DNA from: JAWVEV01 sp033856535
GTDB lineage: Bacteria > Actinomycetota > Thermoleophilia > Miltoncostaeales > Miltoncostaeaceae
Assembly: GCA_033856535.1 (NCBI GenBank)
Contig: JAWVEV010000151.1
Location: 1 to 30,570, forward strand
DNA length: 30,570 bases
Reading direction: 5' to 3'
In this document: piece after piece, positions 7,016 through 14,612 of the stretch
How positions within the stretch are numbered: position 1 is the first letter of the stretch
Layout of the letters: the number at the start of each line of letters is the position of its first letter
Translations under genes and position numbers: made by a program
The notes under the pieces: generated by a model
Told to the model about the DNA's origin: nothing
The model's input: only the letters and a program-made list of their open reading frames with translations
Databases searched by the model: none

Positions 7016-7875
7016 CCGCGGCCCTGCTCGACGCGCTCGCCGTCGCGACCGGGTCGCGGGTCGAGCGCGCCGAGGCGGTGGCGGGCGGGGACGTCAACCG
7101 CGCCCTGCGCGCCGAGCTCGCCGACGGCCGGACCGTGTTCGTGAAGCACCGAGACGGGGCACCGGCCGGCATGTATCGCGCCGAGGCGGACGGCCTCCGG
7201 TGGCTCGCCGAGGCCGGCGCGATCCGGATCCCCGAGGTCGTCGCGGTCGCCGACGACGCCGAGCCGCGCCTGCTGGCCCTGGAGTGGATCGACCGCGGTG
7301 CCCGCGGGCCCGATCACGACGAGCGCCTCGGCCACGGTCTTGCCGCCCTCCACCGCTTCGGTGCGTCCTGCTTCGGCCTGGCCGAGGACAACTTCATCGC
7401 CGACATCCCGCAGCCCAACGCGCCGCTCTCGACCTGGGCCGCCTTCCACGCGGAGCGGAGGGTGCTGCACCTCGGCCGGCGCGCGGTCGACGCCGGCCTG
7501 CTGCCCGCCGGCGCCGGGGCCAAGCTCGAGCGCCTGGCCGCCCGCATGCCGGAGCTCTGCGGACCCGAGGAGACGCCGGCCCGCCTGCACGGCGACCTCT
7601 GGTCCGGCAACGCGATCGCCGACCGCGCCGGCGCGCCGGTCCTGGTCGACCCGGCCGTCTACGGCGGCCACCGCGAGGTCGACCTGGCGATGATGCGGCT
7701 CTTCGGCGGCTTCTCGGAGCGCGTCTTCGCCGCCTACGACGACGCCTTCCCGCTCGCCCCGGGCCACGAGGAGCGCGTCGACCTGCACCAGCTCACCCCG
7801 CTGCTCGTGCACGTGCTGCTCTTCGGCGGCTCGTATGTCCGGCAGACGATGCGGGCCGTGGAGCGCTATCTCTGA
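7012..7875 (+). CDS. Fructosamine/ketosamine kinase family protein
   Basis: A 287-residue kinase of the fructosamine-3-kinase family, which phosphorylates the sugar of glycated lysines so that the adduct falls off; bacterial members favour ribulosamine and erythrulosamine. A kinase-like ATP lysine (K45 in VFVKHRDG), the catalytic loop LHGDLWSGN (192-200) and the metal-binding DPAVYGGHREVDLAM (213-227) are all present. The GTG at 7012 gives the classic N-terminus with AVAGGDVNRALRAEL, although the frame stays open upstream inside the phosphatase gene. The 4-bp overlap with the phosphatase indicates coupled translation. The gene ends 24 bp from the convergent udgX. Confidence 0.92.
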   Translation: MTAALLDALAVATGSRVERAEAVAGGDVNRALRAELADGRTVFVKHRDGAPAGMYRAEADGLRWLAEAGAIRIPEVVAVADDAEPRLLALEWIDRGARGPDHDERLGHGLAALHRFGASCFGLAEDNFIADIPQPNAPLSTWAAFHAERRVLHLGRRAVDAGLLPAGAGAKLERLAARMPELCGPEETPARLHGDLWSGNAIADRAGAPVLVDPAVYGGHREVDLAMMRLFGGFSERVFAAYDDAFPLAPGHEERVDLHQLTPLLVHVLLFGGSYVRQTMRAVERYL

Positions 7876-7899
7876 TGCCGACCGCCGGCTCGCCGGCGC

Positions 7900-8526
7900 C
7901 TAGGCGATCGCCCTCGCGGCCATGGCCAGGTCGGCCACCAGGCCGCGGAAGCCCTCCTCGCGCCGCTCGCTCGGGCCGCGCAACACCGCCGAGGGATGGA
8001 TCGTCGCGGTGATCAGGGGCTCGCGCTCCCACTCCACGAGCTCCCCGCGGTGGTGGGTCAGCCGGAAGCCCTTCCCGAGCAGCGAGCGCGAGGCCGTCGC
8101 CCCCATCGCCACCACGATCCGCGGCGCGATCGCGTCGAGCTCGGCCTCCAGCCAGGGGCTGCAGGCCAAGATCTCGCGCTCGTTCGGCTTGTCGTGGATG
8201 CGCCGCTTGCCCTTGGGCTTCCACTTGAAGTGCTTCACCGCGTTGGTCACGTAGGCGTCCTCGCGCGCGATGCCGGCCTCCTCGAGGGCCCGGTCGAGCA
8301 GCTGCCCGGCGGGCCCCACGAAGGGCTTCCCGGCCACGTCCTCCCTGTCGCCGGGCTGCTCGCCCACGAGCATCAGCGCCGCACCGGCACGACCCTCCCC
8401 GAACACAGTCTGGGTCCCGCAGCGCCACAGCGGACAGGCGGTGCAGCCGGCTGCGGCGCGCCGCAGCGCGGCGAGGCTCGCCGTGTCCGGGACCAGCTCC
8501 CGCGCGGTTCCCGAGGCGGTCGACAC
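7900..8526 (-). CDS. udgX: UdgX-type uracil-DNA glycosylase (uracil-DNA cross-linking)
   Basis: A 208-residue member of the UDG superfamily. It has four-cysteine-type iron-sulfur ligands (C28 and C31 in CTACPLW, C122 in ILACSPWL, one more nearby at C36). Motif A is GEQPGDRED (55-63) and the C-terminal motif is HPSAVLR (177-183). The loop KGKRRIHDKP contains KRRIH (107-111), the signature of UdgX, where the histidine forms a covalent link to the abasic site after uracil excision and so traps the enzyme on DNA. Ordinary family-4 glycosylases lack this loop. The GTG start at 8526 lies one base after the stop of a PadR regulator gene, so the two are probably co-transcribed, which is an unusual regulator for a DNA-repair gene. 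Confidence 0.9.
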   Translation of the reverse strand: MSTASGTARELVPDTASLAALRRAAAGCTACPLWRCGTQTVFGEGRAGAALMLVGEQPGDREDVAGKPFVGPAGQLLDRALEEAGIAREDAYVTNAVKHFKWKPKGKRRIHDKPNEREILACSPWLEAELDAIAPRIVVAMGATASRSLLGKGFRLTHHRGELVEWEREPLITATIHPSAVLRGPSERREEGFRGLVADLAMAARAIA

Positions 8527-8527
8527 G

Positions 8528-9106
8528 TCATGCGTCTACCCGTTCCGCGCGTGAGGGATTCGGGACCGCGCCGTCCGGCCCGGACGCGAGCTCGCGCTCG
8601 ACGTCCTCGACCCACTCGAGGTGCGCCGCCAGCAGCCGCCGCGCCAGGCGCAGGTTCAGCCGGAGGTATCTGCGCCGATGGGGCAGCTCCTCGGCGACGG
8701 CCTCGGCCTCGTCGAGGCGCGACTCGAGCTCGGCGATCTCCGCCCTCAGGGCCGAGATGCTCGCCCGCACCGGCTCCTCGCCGACCAGATCGGCCGCCAT
8801 CACGCGCGTCACCCCCTCGTTGTCGATCCGGGGGAACGGGGTCGGCTCGCCCGCCCAGGCCCGCAGGGCCTCGAGGCCCTTCTCGGTGAGCGTGTAGTGC
8901 GTCCGCTCCCGGGTGCGCCCGGGCTCCCGCCGCGCCGCGAGGTATCCCAGCCCCGCGAGCCGCTTCGGCTCGGCGTAGTACTGGCTCGCCGCGCCATAGG
9001 CGTGGATCCGTCCCCGGCGCGCCATCCGGACCAGGTCGTGCGCGCCGGCGCCGCCCCGCCCGACCAGCGCGAGCACCCGATGCGAGAACGCGGACAGCTC
9101 ACCCAT
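8528..9106 (-). CDS. PadR family transcriptional regulator
   Basis: A 192-residue PadR-type regulator. Residues about 5-75 form the winged helix (HRVLALVGRGGAGAHDLVRM, QYYAEPKRLAGLGYL, RERTHYTLTEKGLEALRAW) and the rest a helical dimerisation domain with a heptad-rich segment (ISALRAEIAELESRLDEAEAVAEEL). The ATG at 9106 is preferred to a TTG six bases upstream because GGAG sits eight bases before it. PadR proteins usually repress until an aromatic or other toxic ligand binds. Two palindromes (9115-9127 and 9134-9148) between this gene and the divergent oxidase are its likely operators and would allow autoregulation plus control of the oxidase and of udgX downstream. Confidence 0.88.
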   Translation of the reverse strand: MGELSAFSHRVLALVGRGGAGAHDLVRMARRGRIHAYGAASQYYAEPKRLAGLGYLAARREPGRTRERTHYTLTEKGLEALRAWAGEPTPFPRIDNEGVTRVMAADLVGEEPVRASISALRAEIAELESRLDEAEAVAEELPHRRRYLRLNLRLARRLLAAHLEWVEDVERELASGPDGAVPNPSRAERVDA

Positions 9107-9134
9107 TGACAAAGCTCCGATCCGGAGGTTTAAA
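9106..9134 (+). promoter_or_regulatory. Sigma-70-type promoter of the FAD-linked oxidase
   Basis: TTGACA (9106-9111) is a perfect -35 hexamer, followed by a 17-base spacer and TTTAAA (9129-9134) as -10; TAAACT two bases on is an alternative. Both operator palindromes overlap the spacer and the start region, so a bound repressor would block polymerase. Confidence 0.65.
9115..9127. promoter_or_regulatory. Operator palindrome 1 (probable PadR site)
   Basis: CTCCGATCCGGAG, an inverted repeat of CTCCGA/TCGGAG around T9121 with one mismatch. It lies in the -35/-10 spacer of the oxidase promoter. Its centre is 20 bp, about two helical turns, from the second palindrome. Confidence 0.6.
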
Positions 9135-9148
9135 CTCCGAATCGGAGT
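9134..9148. promoter_or_regulatory. Operator palindrome 2 (probable PadR site)
   Basis: ACTCCGAATCGGAGT, a perfect 7-bp inverted repeat around A9141 covering the predicted transcription start of the oxidase and sharing the CTCCGA half-site with palindrome 1. Confidence 0.65.
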
Positions 9149-9181
9149 CTACTTGGCGCCGCGGTCGTGAAGGAGGCCGAG

Positions 9182-10627
9182 ATGCGCATGACCGGGCTGG
9201 ACGGCGGCGTGATCGACGTCGACGTGGGTGCGCTGGAGGCGCGCGTGGCCGGGGACGTCCTGCGGCCCGGCGGTCCGGGTTTCGCGGAGGCCACCCGGAT
9301 CTGGAATGCGCTCGCGGCGTCGACGCCGGCGCTCGTCGTGCGGCCCCGGACGGCGGGGGACGTCCGCGAGGCGGTCCGCTTCGCCGCCGCCCACGGGGTC
9401 CTGCTGTCGATCAAAGGCGGCGGCCACAACATCGGCGGCACGTCCCTCGCCCCCGGCGGCCTGACGCTCGACATGTCGCGGATGCGCGAGGTCGAGGTCG
9501 ACCCGACCCGCCGGCTGGTCCGGGTCGGGCCGGGCTGCCTGCTCGGCGACGTCGACCGGGCCACCCAGCGGCACGGCCTCGCCACCGTGCTCGGCTTCGT
9601 GTCCGAGACGGGCGTCGCCGGCCTGACGCTCGGGGGTGGCTTCGGCTACCTGACGCGGCGCTTCGGCTGGGCCGTCGACAACCTCGAGGAGGTCGAGATC
9701 GTCACCGCCGACGGCGCGATCCGGCGCGCCGCGGCGGGCGAGCACGACGACCTCTTCTGGGCCGTCCGGGGCGGCGGCGGGAACTTCGGCGTCGTCACGG
9801 GGTTCACGTTCCGCCTGCATCCGGTGGGTCCCGACGTCGTCGGCGGCCTGATCGCCTGGGACGCCGGCCAGATCGAGGCCGTCCTCGACCGGGTGCGCGA
9901 GGTGGCTGCCGTGGCGCCGCGCGAGCTGACCCTCGGCGTCACCATCCGCCTCGGGCCGCCCTCGTACCTGCTCCCCGCCGAGTGGCGGGGGCGGCCGGTG
10001 ATCGTCGTCTTCGCCTGCCACACCGGCGACGCCACGGCCGCCGCGGCCGACCTCGCGCCCCTCCGCCGGCTCGGCCGGCCGATCGCCGACGCGCTCGGCT
10101 CCATCCGCTACACCGCCCAGCAGTCGCTCTTCGACGCGACCCAGCCCAAGGGCATGTGCAACGTCTGGCGCTCGGAGTTCCTCCCCGGGCTCCCGGACGG
10201 CGCGCTGGACGTCCTCGCCGAGCATGGCCCGGGGATGTCCGCCCCCCTCTCCCAGCTCGCCCTCATGCACCTCGCCGGCGCCATCGGCGAGCGCGACGAC
10301 GGGGCGACCGCCTTCGGAAATCGCGACGCGGGCTGGTTCTTCGCGGCCACGGCGTGCTGGCCCCCGGACCGCCCGGAGCTCGCCGCCGACCGAGCCTGGG
10401 TCGAGGGCGCGTGGGCGGCGATGCGCCCCCACTCGACCGGCGGCAACTACGTGAACGCGCAGGCCGCCGACGCCGGCGACGACCGGCTCCGCGAGGCGTA
10501 CCGGGGCGGCGCCCTGGAACGCCTCGCGGCGATCAAGGCGGCCTACGACCCCGGCAACCTCTTCCGCGTCAACCGGAACATCGCGCCCGCCCCGGCCCGG
10601 ACGCCGGTCGCGGCGCCCGGAGCCTGA
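9182..10627 (+). CDS. FAD-linked oxidase, berberine-bridge/BBE-like
   Basis: A 481-residue VAO/PCMH-fold flavoprotein. The start at ATG 9182 follows AAGGAGG by five bases; an in-frame GTG at 9167 precedes that ribosome site and is rejected. The FAD domain includes VVRPRTAGDVREAV and SIKGGGHNIGG, where H82 is the expected 8-alpha-histidyl FAD ligand, and GVAGLTLGGGFGYLTRRFG. The second covalent cysteine of bicovalent members is replaced (LGFVSETGVAG), so flavin attachment should be single. The C-terminal BBE motif YDPGNLFRVNRNI is present. Family members oxidise sugars, alkaloids or other secondary metabolites with oxygen; the substrate here is unknown. It is divergent from padR and probably repressed by it. 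Confidence 0.9.
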   Translation: MRMTGLDGGVIDVDVGALEARVAGDVLRPGGPGFAEATRIWNALAASTPALVVRPRTAGDVREAVRFAAAHGVLLSIKGGGHNIGGTSLAPGGLTLDMSRMREVEVDPTRRLVRVGPGCLLGDVDRATQRHGLATVLGFVSETGVAGLTLGGGFGYLTRRFGWAVDNLEEVEIVTADGAIRRAAAGEHDDLFWAVRGGGGNFGVVTGFTFRLHPVGPDVVGGLIAWDAGQIEAVLDRVREVAAVAPRELTLGVTIRLGPPSYLLPAEWRGRPVIVVFACHTGDATAAAADLAPLRRLGRPIADALGSIRYTAQQSLFDATQPKGMCNVWRSEFLPGLPDGALDVLAEHGPGMSAPLSQLALMHLAGAIGERDDGATAFGNRDAGWFFAATACWPPDRPELAADRAWVEGAWAAMRPHSTGGNYVNAQAADAGDDRLREAYRGGALERLAAIKAAYDPGNLFRVNRNIAPAPARTPVAAPGA

Positions 10628-10637
10628 GCCGGCCGCC

Positions 10638-11021
10638 TCACTGCTTCCGGGCGATCGCCTCGGCCAGCTCGTCCTTGTTCATCTTCGAGCGACCCTTGAT
10701 GTCGAGCCTCTTGGCGCGCTCGTAGAGCTCCGCCTTGGTGTTGCCCTCGACGTCCACGCCGCCGTAGGTCTTCCCGACCCCGGCGCGCTTCTGGGCCGTG
10801 GTGCCGTGGGAGCGGGGGTCCGAGGGCCCCGGCTCGTCCTTGGGCACCCAGTGGTCGCCCACCTTCTCGTAGGTGTGCTTCACCGCCGCAAAGGCGGTGC
10901 GGTGGGCGCGCTCGCCCTCCCCGTACTGCTCGACCGCGGCGTCGTGGGTCTTGGCCCAGGTGCGCTGCGCCTTCTCCGGCGAGCGCCTCAGAGTGGCGGG
11001 CATCTCCTTCTGAGCAGGCAT
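10638..11021 (-). CDS. ChaB family protein with Rho N-terminal-like domain
   Basis: A 127-residue soluble basic protein. Residues about 3-62 match ChaB (LRRSPEKAQRTWAKTHDAAVEQYG, AFAAVKHTYEKVGDHWVPK), a small fold once linked to cation transport regulation but of unclear role. A linker follows, and residues about 92-127 form a Rho_N/SAP-like helical module (NTKAELYERAKRLDIKGRSKMNKDELAEAIARKQ, in pieces), often nucleic-acid binding. The ATG at 11021 is chosen for its strong GAGGAGGG site. It is divergent from the CNBD flavoprotein and convergent with the oxidase, ending ten bases from it. Such ChaB-Rho_N proteins are common in actinobacteria, often near stress genes. Confidence 0.82.
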   Translation of the reverse strand: MPAQKEMPATLRRSPEKAQRTWAKTHDAAVEQYGEGERAHRTAFAAVKHTYEKVGDHWVPKDEPGPSDPRSHGTTAQKRAGVGKTYGGVDVEGNTKAELYERAKRLDIKGRSKMNKDELAEAIARKQ

Positions 11022-11098
11022 GTCCCCTCCTCGGGTCGTTCTGGGAAAGGGTTCCCGGCCTCCCGCTCCGAAAACGTCGCCGGGAGGGCCCTCTCCGC

Positions 11099-11104
11099 TA
11101 GCTT
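11099..11104 (+). promoter_or_regulatory. Leaderless-type -10 box of the CNBD flavoprotein gene
   Basis: TAGCTT ends exactly six bases before the GTG at 11111, the same geometry as at 1225-1230 and 26675-26680. No ribosome site is present. Confidence 0.5.
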
Positions 11105-11110
11105 TGGCCC

Positions 11111-12781
11111 GTGACGACGACACGCATCAAGGCCGAGCCCTTCCCGGACCTCGCGGACGAGGCCCTCTACCCCCGCTTCTCGGAGCACAAGCTGGAGTGG
11201 CTCGCCGAGCGCGGCGAGCGCCGGTCGTTCGACGCCGGCGACGTGCTCTACGAGCAGGGCATGCGCGACGGGCCGTTCTTCGTGATCGAGCGCGGGCGGG
11301 TCGACTTCATCGACCGCCACCCCGGCAAGGAGGTCTGGATCGCGCAGGCCGACGCCGGCACCTTCGCGGGCGACATCGCGACCTTCACCGGCGAGCCGGC
11401 CATGGCCTGCTGCGTCGCCGCCGAGCGGACCGACGTGATCGCCTTCGACCGCCCGGGGCTGCGCGCGCTGCTCGCCGCCTCGCCCGAGATGGGCGAGCTG
11501 GTGCTCGGGTGCCTGCTGGCGCGGCGCGCCTGGCACGAGGGCTCCGGGCACGGCGTGCTGCGCCTGATCGCCCAGCGCGACTGCAGCCGGGCCTTCCAGG
11601 TGCGCGACCTGCTCGAGCGGAACCTGGTGCCGCTGCGGGTCCACGACCTCGACTCGGACCCGATGGCCGACAAGATCCTCGACTGGCTGGCCATCCCGCG
11701 CGAGGACGCGCCGCTCCTCATCCGCAACGACAAGGTGATGCGGAACCCCTCGGCCGCGCAGGTGGCGCGCGACCTGGGGCTGCGCGCCGAGGTCGACGGC
11801 CAGCGCTTCGACATGGTGGTGCTGGGCGGCGGCCCGGCGGGCCTGGCGGCCGCGGTCTACGCCGGCTCCGAGGGCCTGCGGACCTTCGTCGCCGAGGCCT
11901 GGGGCCCGGGCGGCCAGGCCGGCACCAGCAGCCGGATCGAGAACTACCTCGGCTTTCCGAGCGGGATCTCCGGCGCCGAGCTCACCCGCGCGGCGACGCT
12001 CCAGGCCCGCCGGTTCGACGCGGTCCTGTCGAGCTTCCACCGCGCCGTCGAGATCACCCACGGGCCCGAGGGGCTCACGCGGGTCGACCTCGACGACGGC
12101 CAGCACGTGCTGGCCCGGGCGGTGGTGATCGCGACCGGCGCCCGCTGGCGCGAGCTCGGGATCCCCGGGGAGGAGCGCTACCGCGGGTCCGGCCTCTACC
12201 ACGCGGCCATGCCCGCCGACGCCGAGCGCTACCGCGACGAGGACGTGCTGGTGGTGGGCGGCGGGAACTCGGCCGGGCAGGCGGCCACCCACCTTGCGCG
12301 CCACGCCCGCAGCGTGCGGATGGTGGTCCGCGGCAGGGCGCTCTCGAGCACGATGTCGCGCTACCTGGTCGACCGCGTCGAGACCTCGCCGCGCATCGAG
12401 GTGATGACCGAGACCGAGGTGACCGCCCTGCACGGGCGCACCGCGGTCGACGGGGTCACGCTGCGGACCCGCGAGGGCGAGCGGCGCGTCGACGTGAGCG
12501 CGGTCTTCGCCATGATCGGCGCTCAGCCGTGCACGGAGGCCGTGACCGGCCTGCTGGCGGTCGACCCGGCCGGCTACCTGCTGTGCGGCCCGGGGGCGGC
12601 GAGCTGCGACGGCCGGCTCTGCTGGCCGCTGGGGGACCGCCCCCCGCACCTGCTGGAGACGGTCCGGCCGGGCGTGTTCGTGGCCGGAGACGTCCGCGCG
12701 GGAGCCGCCAACCGGGTCGCCGGCGCGGTCGGCGACGGCGCGATGGCGACCCGCTTCGTGCACGCCGTCCTCGACGGCTGA
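11111..12781 (+). CDS. Cyclic nucleotide-binding domain fused to thioredoxin-reductase-like flavoprotein
   Basis: A 556-residue three-part protein. Residues about 20-135 are a cyclic nucleotide-binding beta-roll (FDAGDVLYEQG, FFVIERGRVDFI, GDIATFTGEP). Residues about 148-225 resemble a thioredoxin/glutaredoxin-like fold with only one cysteine (RDCSRAFQVRDLLER). Residues 232-555 are the reductase: FAD loop GGGPAG (239-244), GGQAGTSSRIENYLGFP, and NADPH loop VVGGGNSAGQAA (382-392). The CxxC dithiol of true thioredoxin reductases is absent (the region reads GLYHAAMPADAERYRDEDVL), so electrons must go elsewhere or the protein is a sensor. The GTG start is supported by a TAGCTT box six bases upstream. 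Ligand of the CNBD and the partner are unknown. Confidence 0.88.
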   Translation: MTTTRIKAEPFPDLADEALYPRFSEHKLEWLAERGERRSFDAGDVLYEQGMRDGPFFVIERGRVDFIDRHPGKEVWIAQADAGTFAGDIATFTGEPAMACCVAAERTDVIAFDRPGLRALLAASPEMGELVLGCLLARRAWHEGSGHGVLRLIAQRDCSRAFQVRDLLERNLVPLRVHDLDSDPMADKILDWLAIPREDAPLLIRNDKVMRNPSAAQVARDLGLRAEVDGQRFDMVVLGGGPAGLAAAVYAGSEGLRTFVAEAWGPGGQAGTSSRIENYLGFPSGISGAELTRAATLQARRFDAVLSSFHRAVEITHGPEGLTRVDLDDGQHVLARAVVIATGARWRELGIPGEERYRGSGLYHAAMPADAERYRDEDVLVVGGGNSAGQAATHLARHARSVRMVVRGRALSSTMSRYLVDRVETSPRIEVMTETEVTALHGRTAVDGVTLRTREGERRVDVSAVFAMIGAQPCTEAVTGLLAVDPAGYLLCGPGAASCDGRLCWPLGDRPPHLLETVRPGVFVAGDVRAGAANRVAGAVGDGAMATRFVHAVLDG

Positions 12782-12802
12782 CGGCGTGCGCAGGGGCGGC
12801 CG

Positions 12803-13762
12803 CTAAGCGGCCTCGAAGACGCGCTCCTTGGTCGGACGGACGTGCACCGTCCGGCCGGGCGCGAGGGCGAGCGCATCGGCGATCTCGCGGGTGACCTGAA
12901 CGGACAGGCCCTCGCCGTCCTCGCGCACGAGCTCCACCCGGACCTCGAAGCCCAGGTGCACCAGCCGCTCGACCCGCGCCGGCGTGGTGACGCCGTTGGC
13001 GACCGCCCGCAGCTCGATGTCGTGCGGGCGGACGTACGTCTCGCCGAGCCGGTTGACCGGCCCGATGAACGTCATCACGAACTTGTTGACCGGCTCCTCG
13101 TAGAGCTCGCGGGGCGCGCCGACCTGCTGGATGCGGCCCTGGTCCATCACGGCGATGGTGTCGGCGACCTCCATGGCCTCCTCCTGGTCGTGCGTGACCA
13201 GGACGGTGGTCTGGTGGACCTCCTCGTGCAGCCGCCGCAGCCAGGAGCGCAGGTCCTTGCGGACGCGGGCGTCCAGGGCTCCGAAGGGCTCGTCGAGCAG
13301 CAGCACCTTGGGCTCCACGGCGAGCGCGCGGGCGAGCGCCATGCGCTGGCGCTGGCCGCCCGAGAGCTGGCTGGGGTAGCGGGCGGCCAGGCCGTCCAGC
13401 TGCACCAGCGTGAGCAGCTCGTCGACGCGGTCGCGGATCTCGCCCTTCGCGCGCTTCCGGATCCGGAGGCCGAAGGCGATGTTGTCGCGGACGGTCATGT
13501 GCTTGAAGGCGGCGTAGTGCTGGAACACGAACCCGACGCCGCGCTTCTGCGCCGGCACGGTCGTGGCGTCCTCGCCGGAGATCTCGACGCGCCCGGAGTC
13601 CGGGGTCTCGAGGCCGGCGATCACGCGCAGCAGGGTGGACTTGCCGGAGCCCGACGGCCCGAGCAGCGCGGTCAGCGACCCGCTGGGGATGTCGAGGCTC
13701 ACGTCGTCGAGGGCCACGAAGTCCCCGAAGCGCTTGTTGACGTCAGAGACCGTGATGGCCAC
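12803..13762 (-). CDS. cysA: Sulfate/thiosulfate ABC transporter ATPase CysA
   Basis: A 319-residue ABC ATPase that powers sulfate uptake at the inner face of the membrane. Walker A GPSGSGKST (35-43), Q-loop VFQHYAAF (79-86), signature LSGGQRQR (133-140), Walker B VLLLDEP (153-159) and the switch VTHD (189-192) are intact. The C-terminal regulatory part (about 240-319, YVRPHDIELR) is the CysA-type TOBE domain, shorter than in some relatives. It is the last gene of the operon and its start overlaps cysW by 20 bp. The gene ends 21 bp from the convergent CNBD flavoprotein, with no clear terminator between. Confidence 0.93.
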   Translation of the reverse strand: MAITVSDVNKRFGDFVALDDVSLDIPSGSLTALLGPSGSGKSTLLRVIAGLETPDSGRVEISGEDATTVPAQKRGVGFVFQHYAAFKHMTVRDNIAFGLRIRKRAKGEIRDRVDELLTLVQLDGLAARYPSQLSGGQRQRMALARALAVEPKVLLLDEPFGALDARVRKDLRSWLRRLHEEVHQTTVLVTHDQEEAMEVADTIAVMDQGRIQQVGAPRELYEEPVNKFVMTFIGPVNRLGETYVRPHDIELRAVANGVTTPARVERLVHLGFEVRVELVREDGEGLSVQVTREIADALALAPGRTVHVRPTKERVFEAA

Positions 13763-14612
13763 CGCCGCCTCCCTTCCGGTTGAGGATGTTCATGAGCAGC
13801 ACGATCGAGAGCGCCATGAGCGCCAGGACGACCGACGAGCCGTAGGCGGCGACGAGGTCGAAGCCCTGGAAGCGCTCCTCCACGTGGAGGGTGAGCGTCT
13901 CGGTCTTGCCGGCGATGCCGCCGGAGACCACCCGCACGGCGCCGTACTCGCCGAGCGCGCGGGCGGTGGTCAGGACCACGCCGTAGATCAGGCCCCAGCG
14001 GATCGCCGGGAGGGTGATGCGCCAGAAGGTCTGGAAGGCGCCGGCGCCGAGCGTGGCCGCGGCCTCCTCCTGGTCGGTGCCCACCTCGCGCAGCACCGGC
14101 ACCACCTCGCGCACCACGAAGGGCAGGCAGATGAAGATCGTGGCCAGGACCATGCCCGGGAGGGCGAAGATCACCTGGACGCCGAGGTCGTCGGCGGTCG
14201 GGCCGAACCACCCGTTCTGACCCCAGACCAGCACCAGCGCGAGCCCGACGACCACCGGCGAGAGCGCGAGCGGCAGGTCGATCAGCGCGCTGATCAGCGA
14301 CCTGCCGGGGACGCGCCGACGCACCAGGATGAGCGCCGCCGCCACGCCGAAGACGGCGTTCAGCGGGACGGCGATCAGCGTGATGATCGTCGTGAGCCAC
14401 AGCGCGTGCAGGGCGGCCTCGGAGGTGATGGCCTCCCAGGCCGTGCCGAAGCCCTGGTCGAAGGTGTTCCAGAAGACCAGCGCCAGCGGGGCGGCCAGCA
14501 GGATCCCCAGGTAGCCGAGCGCGATGAAGCGCAGGCCGTAGCGGGCGCCGCGGGCGGCGGCTCCGCCGGCGCCGGGCGGCGGGGTGGGACGATGCGCCTT
14601 CCTAGCGCGCAT
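13743..14612 (-). CDS. cysW: Sulfate ABC transporter permease CysW
   Basis: A 289-residue inner-membrane permease with about six hydrophobic helices (for example LRFIALGYLGILLAAPLAL, SPVVVGLALVLVWG). The cytoplasmic EAA loop that docks on CysA reads EEAAATLGAGAFQTFWRITLP, and EYGAVRVVSGGIAGKTETLTLHVE is characteristic of CysW rather than CysT. A glycine-rich tail with histidines ends the protein. It partners with CysT to form the channel. It overlaps cysT by 11 bp and cysA by 20 bp, so the three are translated as a coupled unit. Confidence 0.92.
   Translation of the reverse strand: MRARKAHRPTPPPGAGGAAARGARYGLRFIALGYLGILLAAPLALVFWNTFDQGFGTAWEAITSEAALHALWLTTIITLIAVPLNAVFGVAAALILVRRRVPGRSLISALIDLPLALSPVVVGLALVLVWGQNGWFGPTADDLGVQVIFALPGMVLATIFICLPFVVREVVPVLREVGTDQEEAAATLGAGAFQTFWRITLPAIRWGLIYGVVLTTARALGEYGAVRVVSGGIAGKTETLTLHVEERFQGFDLVAAYGSSVVLALMALSIVLLMNILNRKGGGGGHHGL

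Noticed and set aside
9167..9181. GTG 9167 as the start of the FAD oxidase
   Set aside because: The AAGGAGG ribosome site lies after this codon and is ideally placed for ATG 9182.
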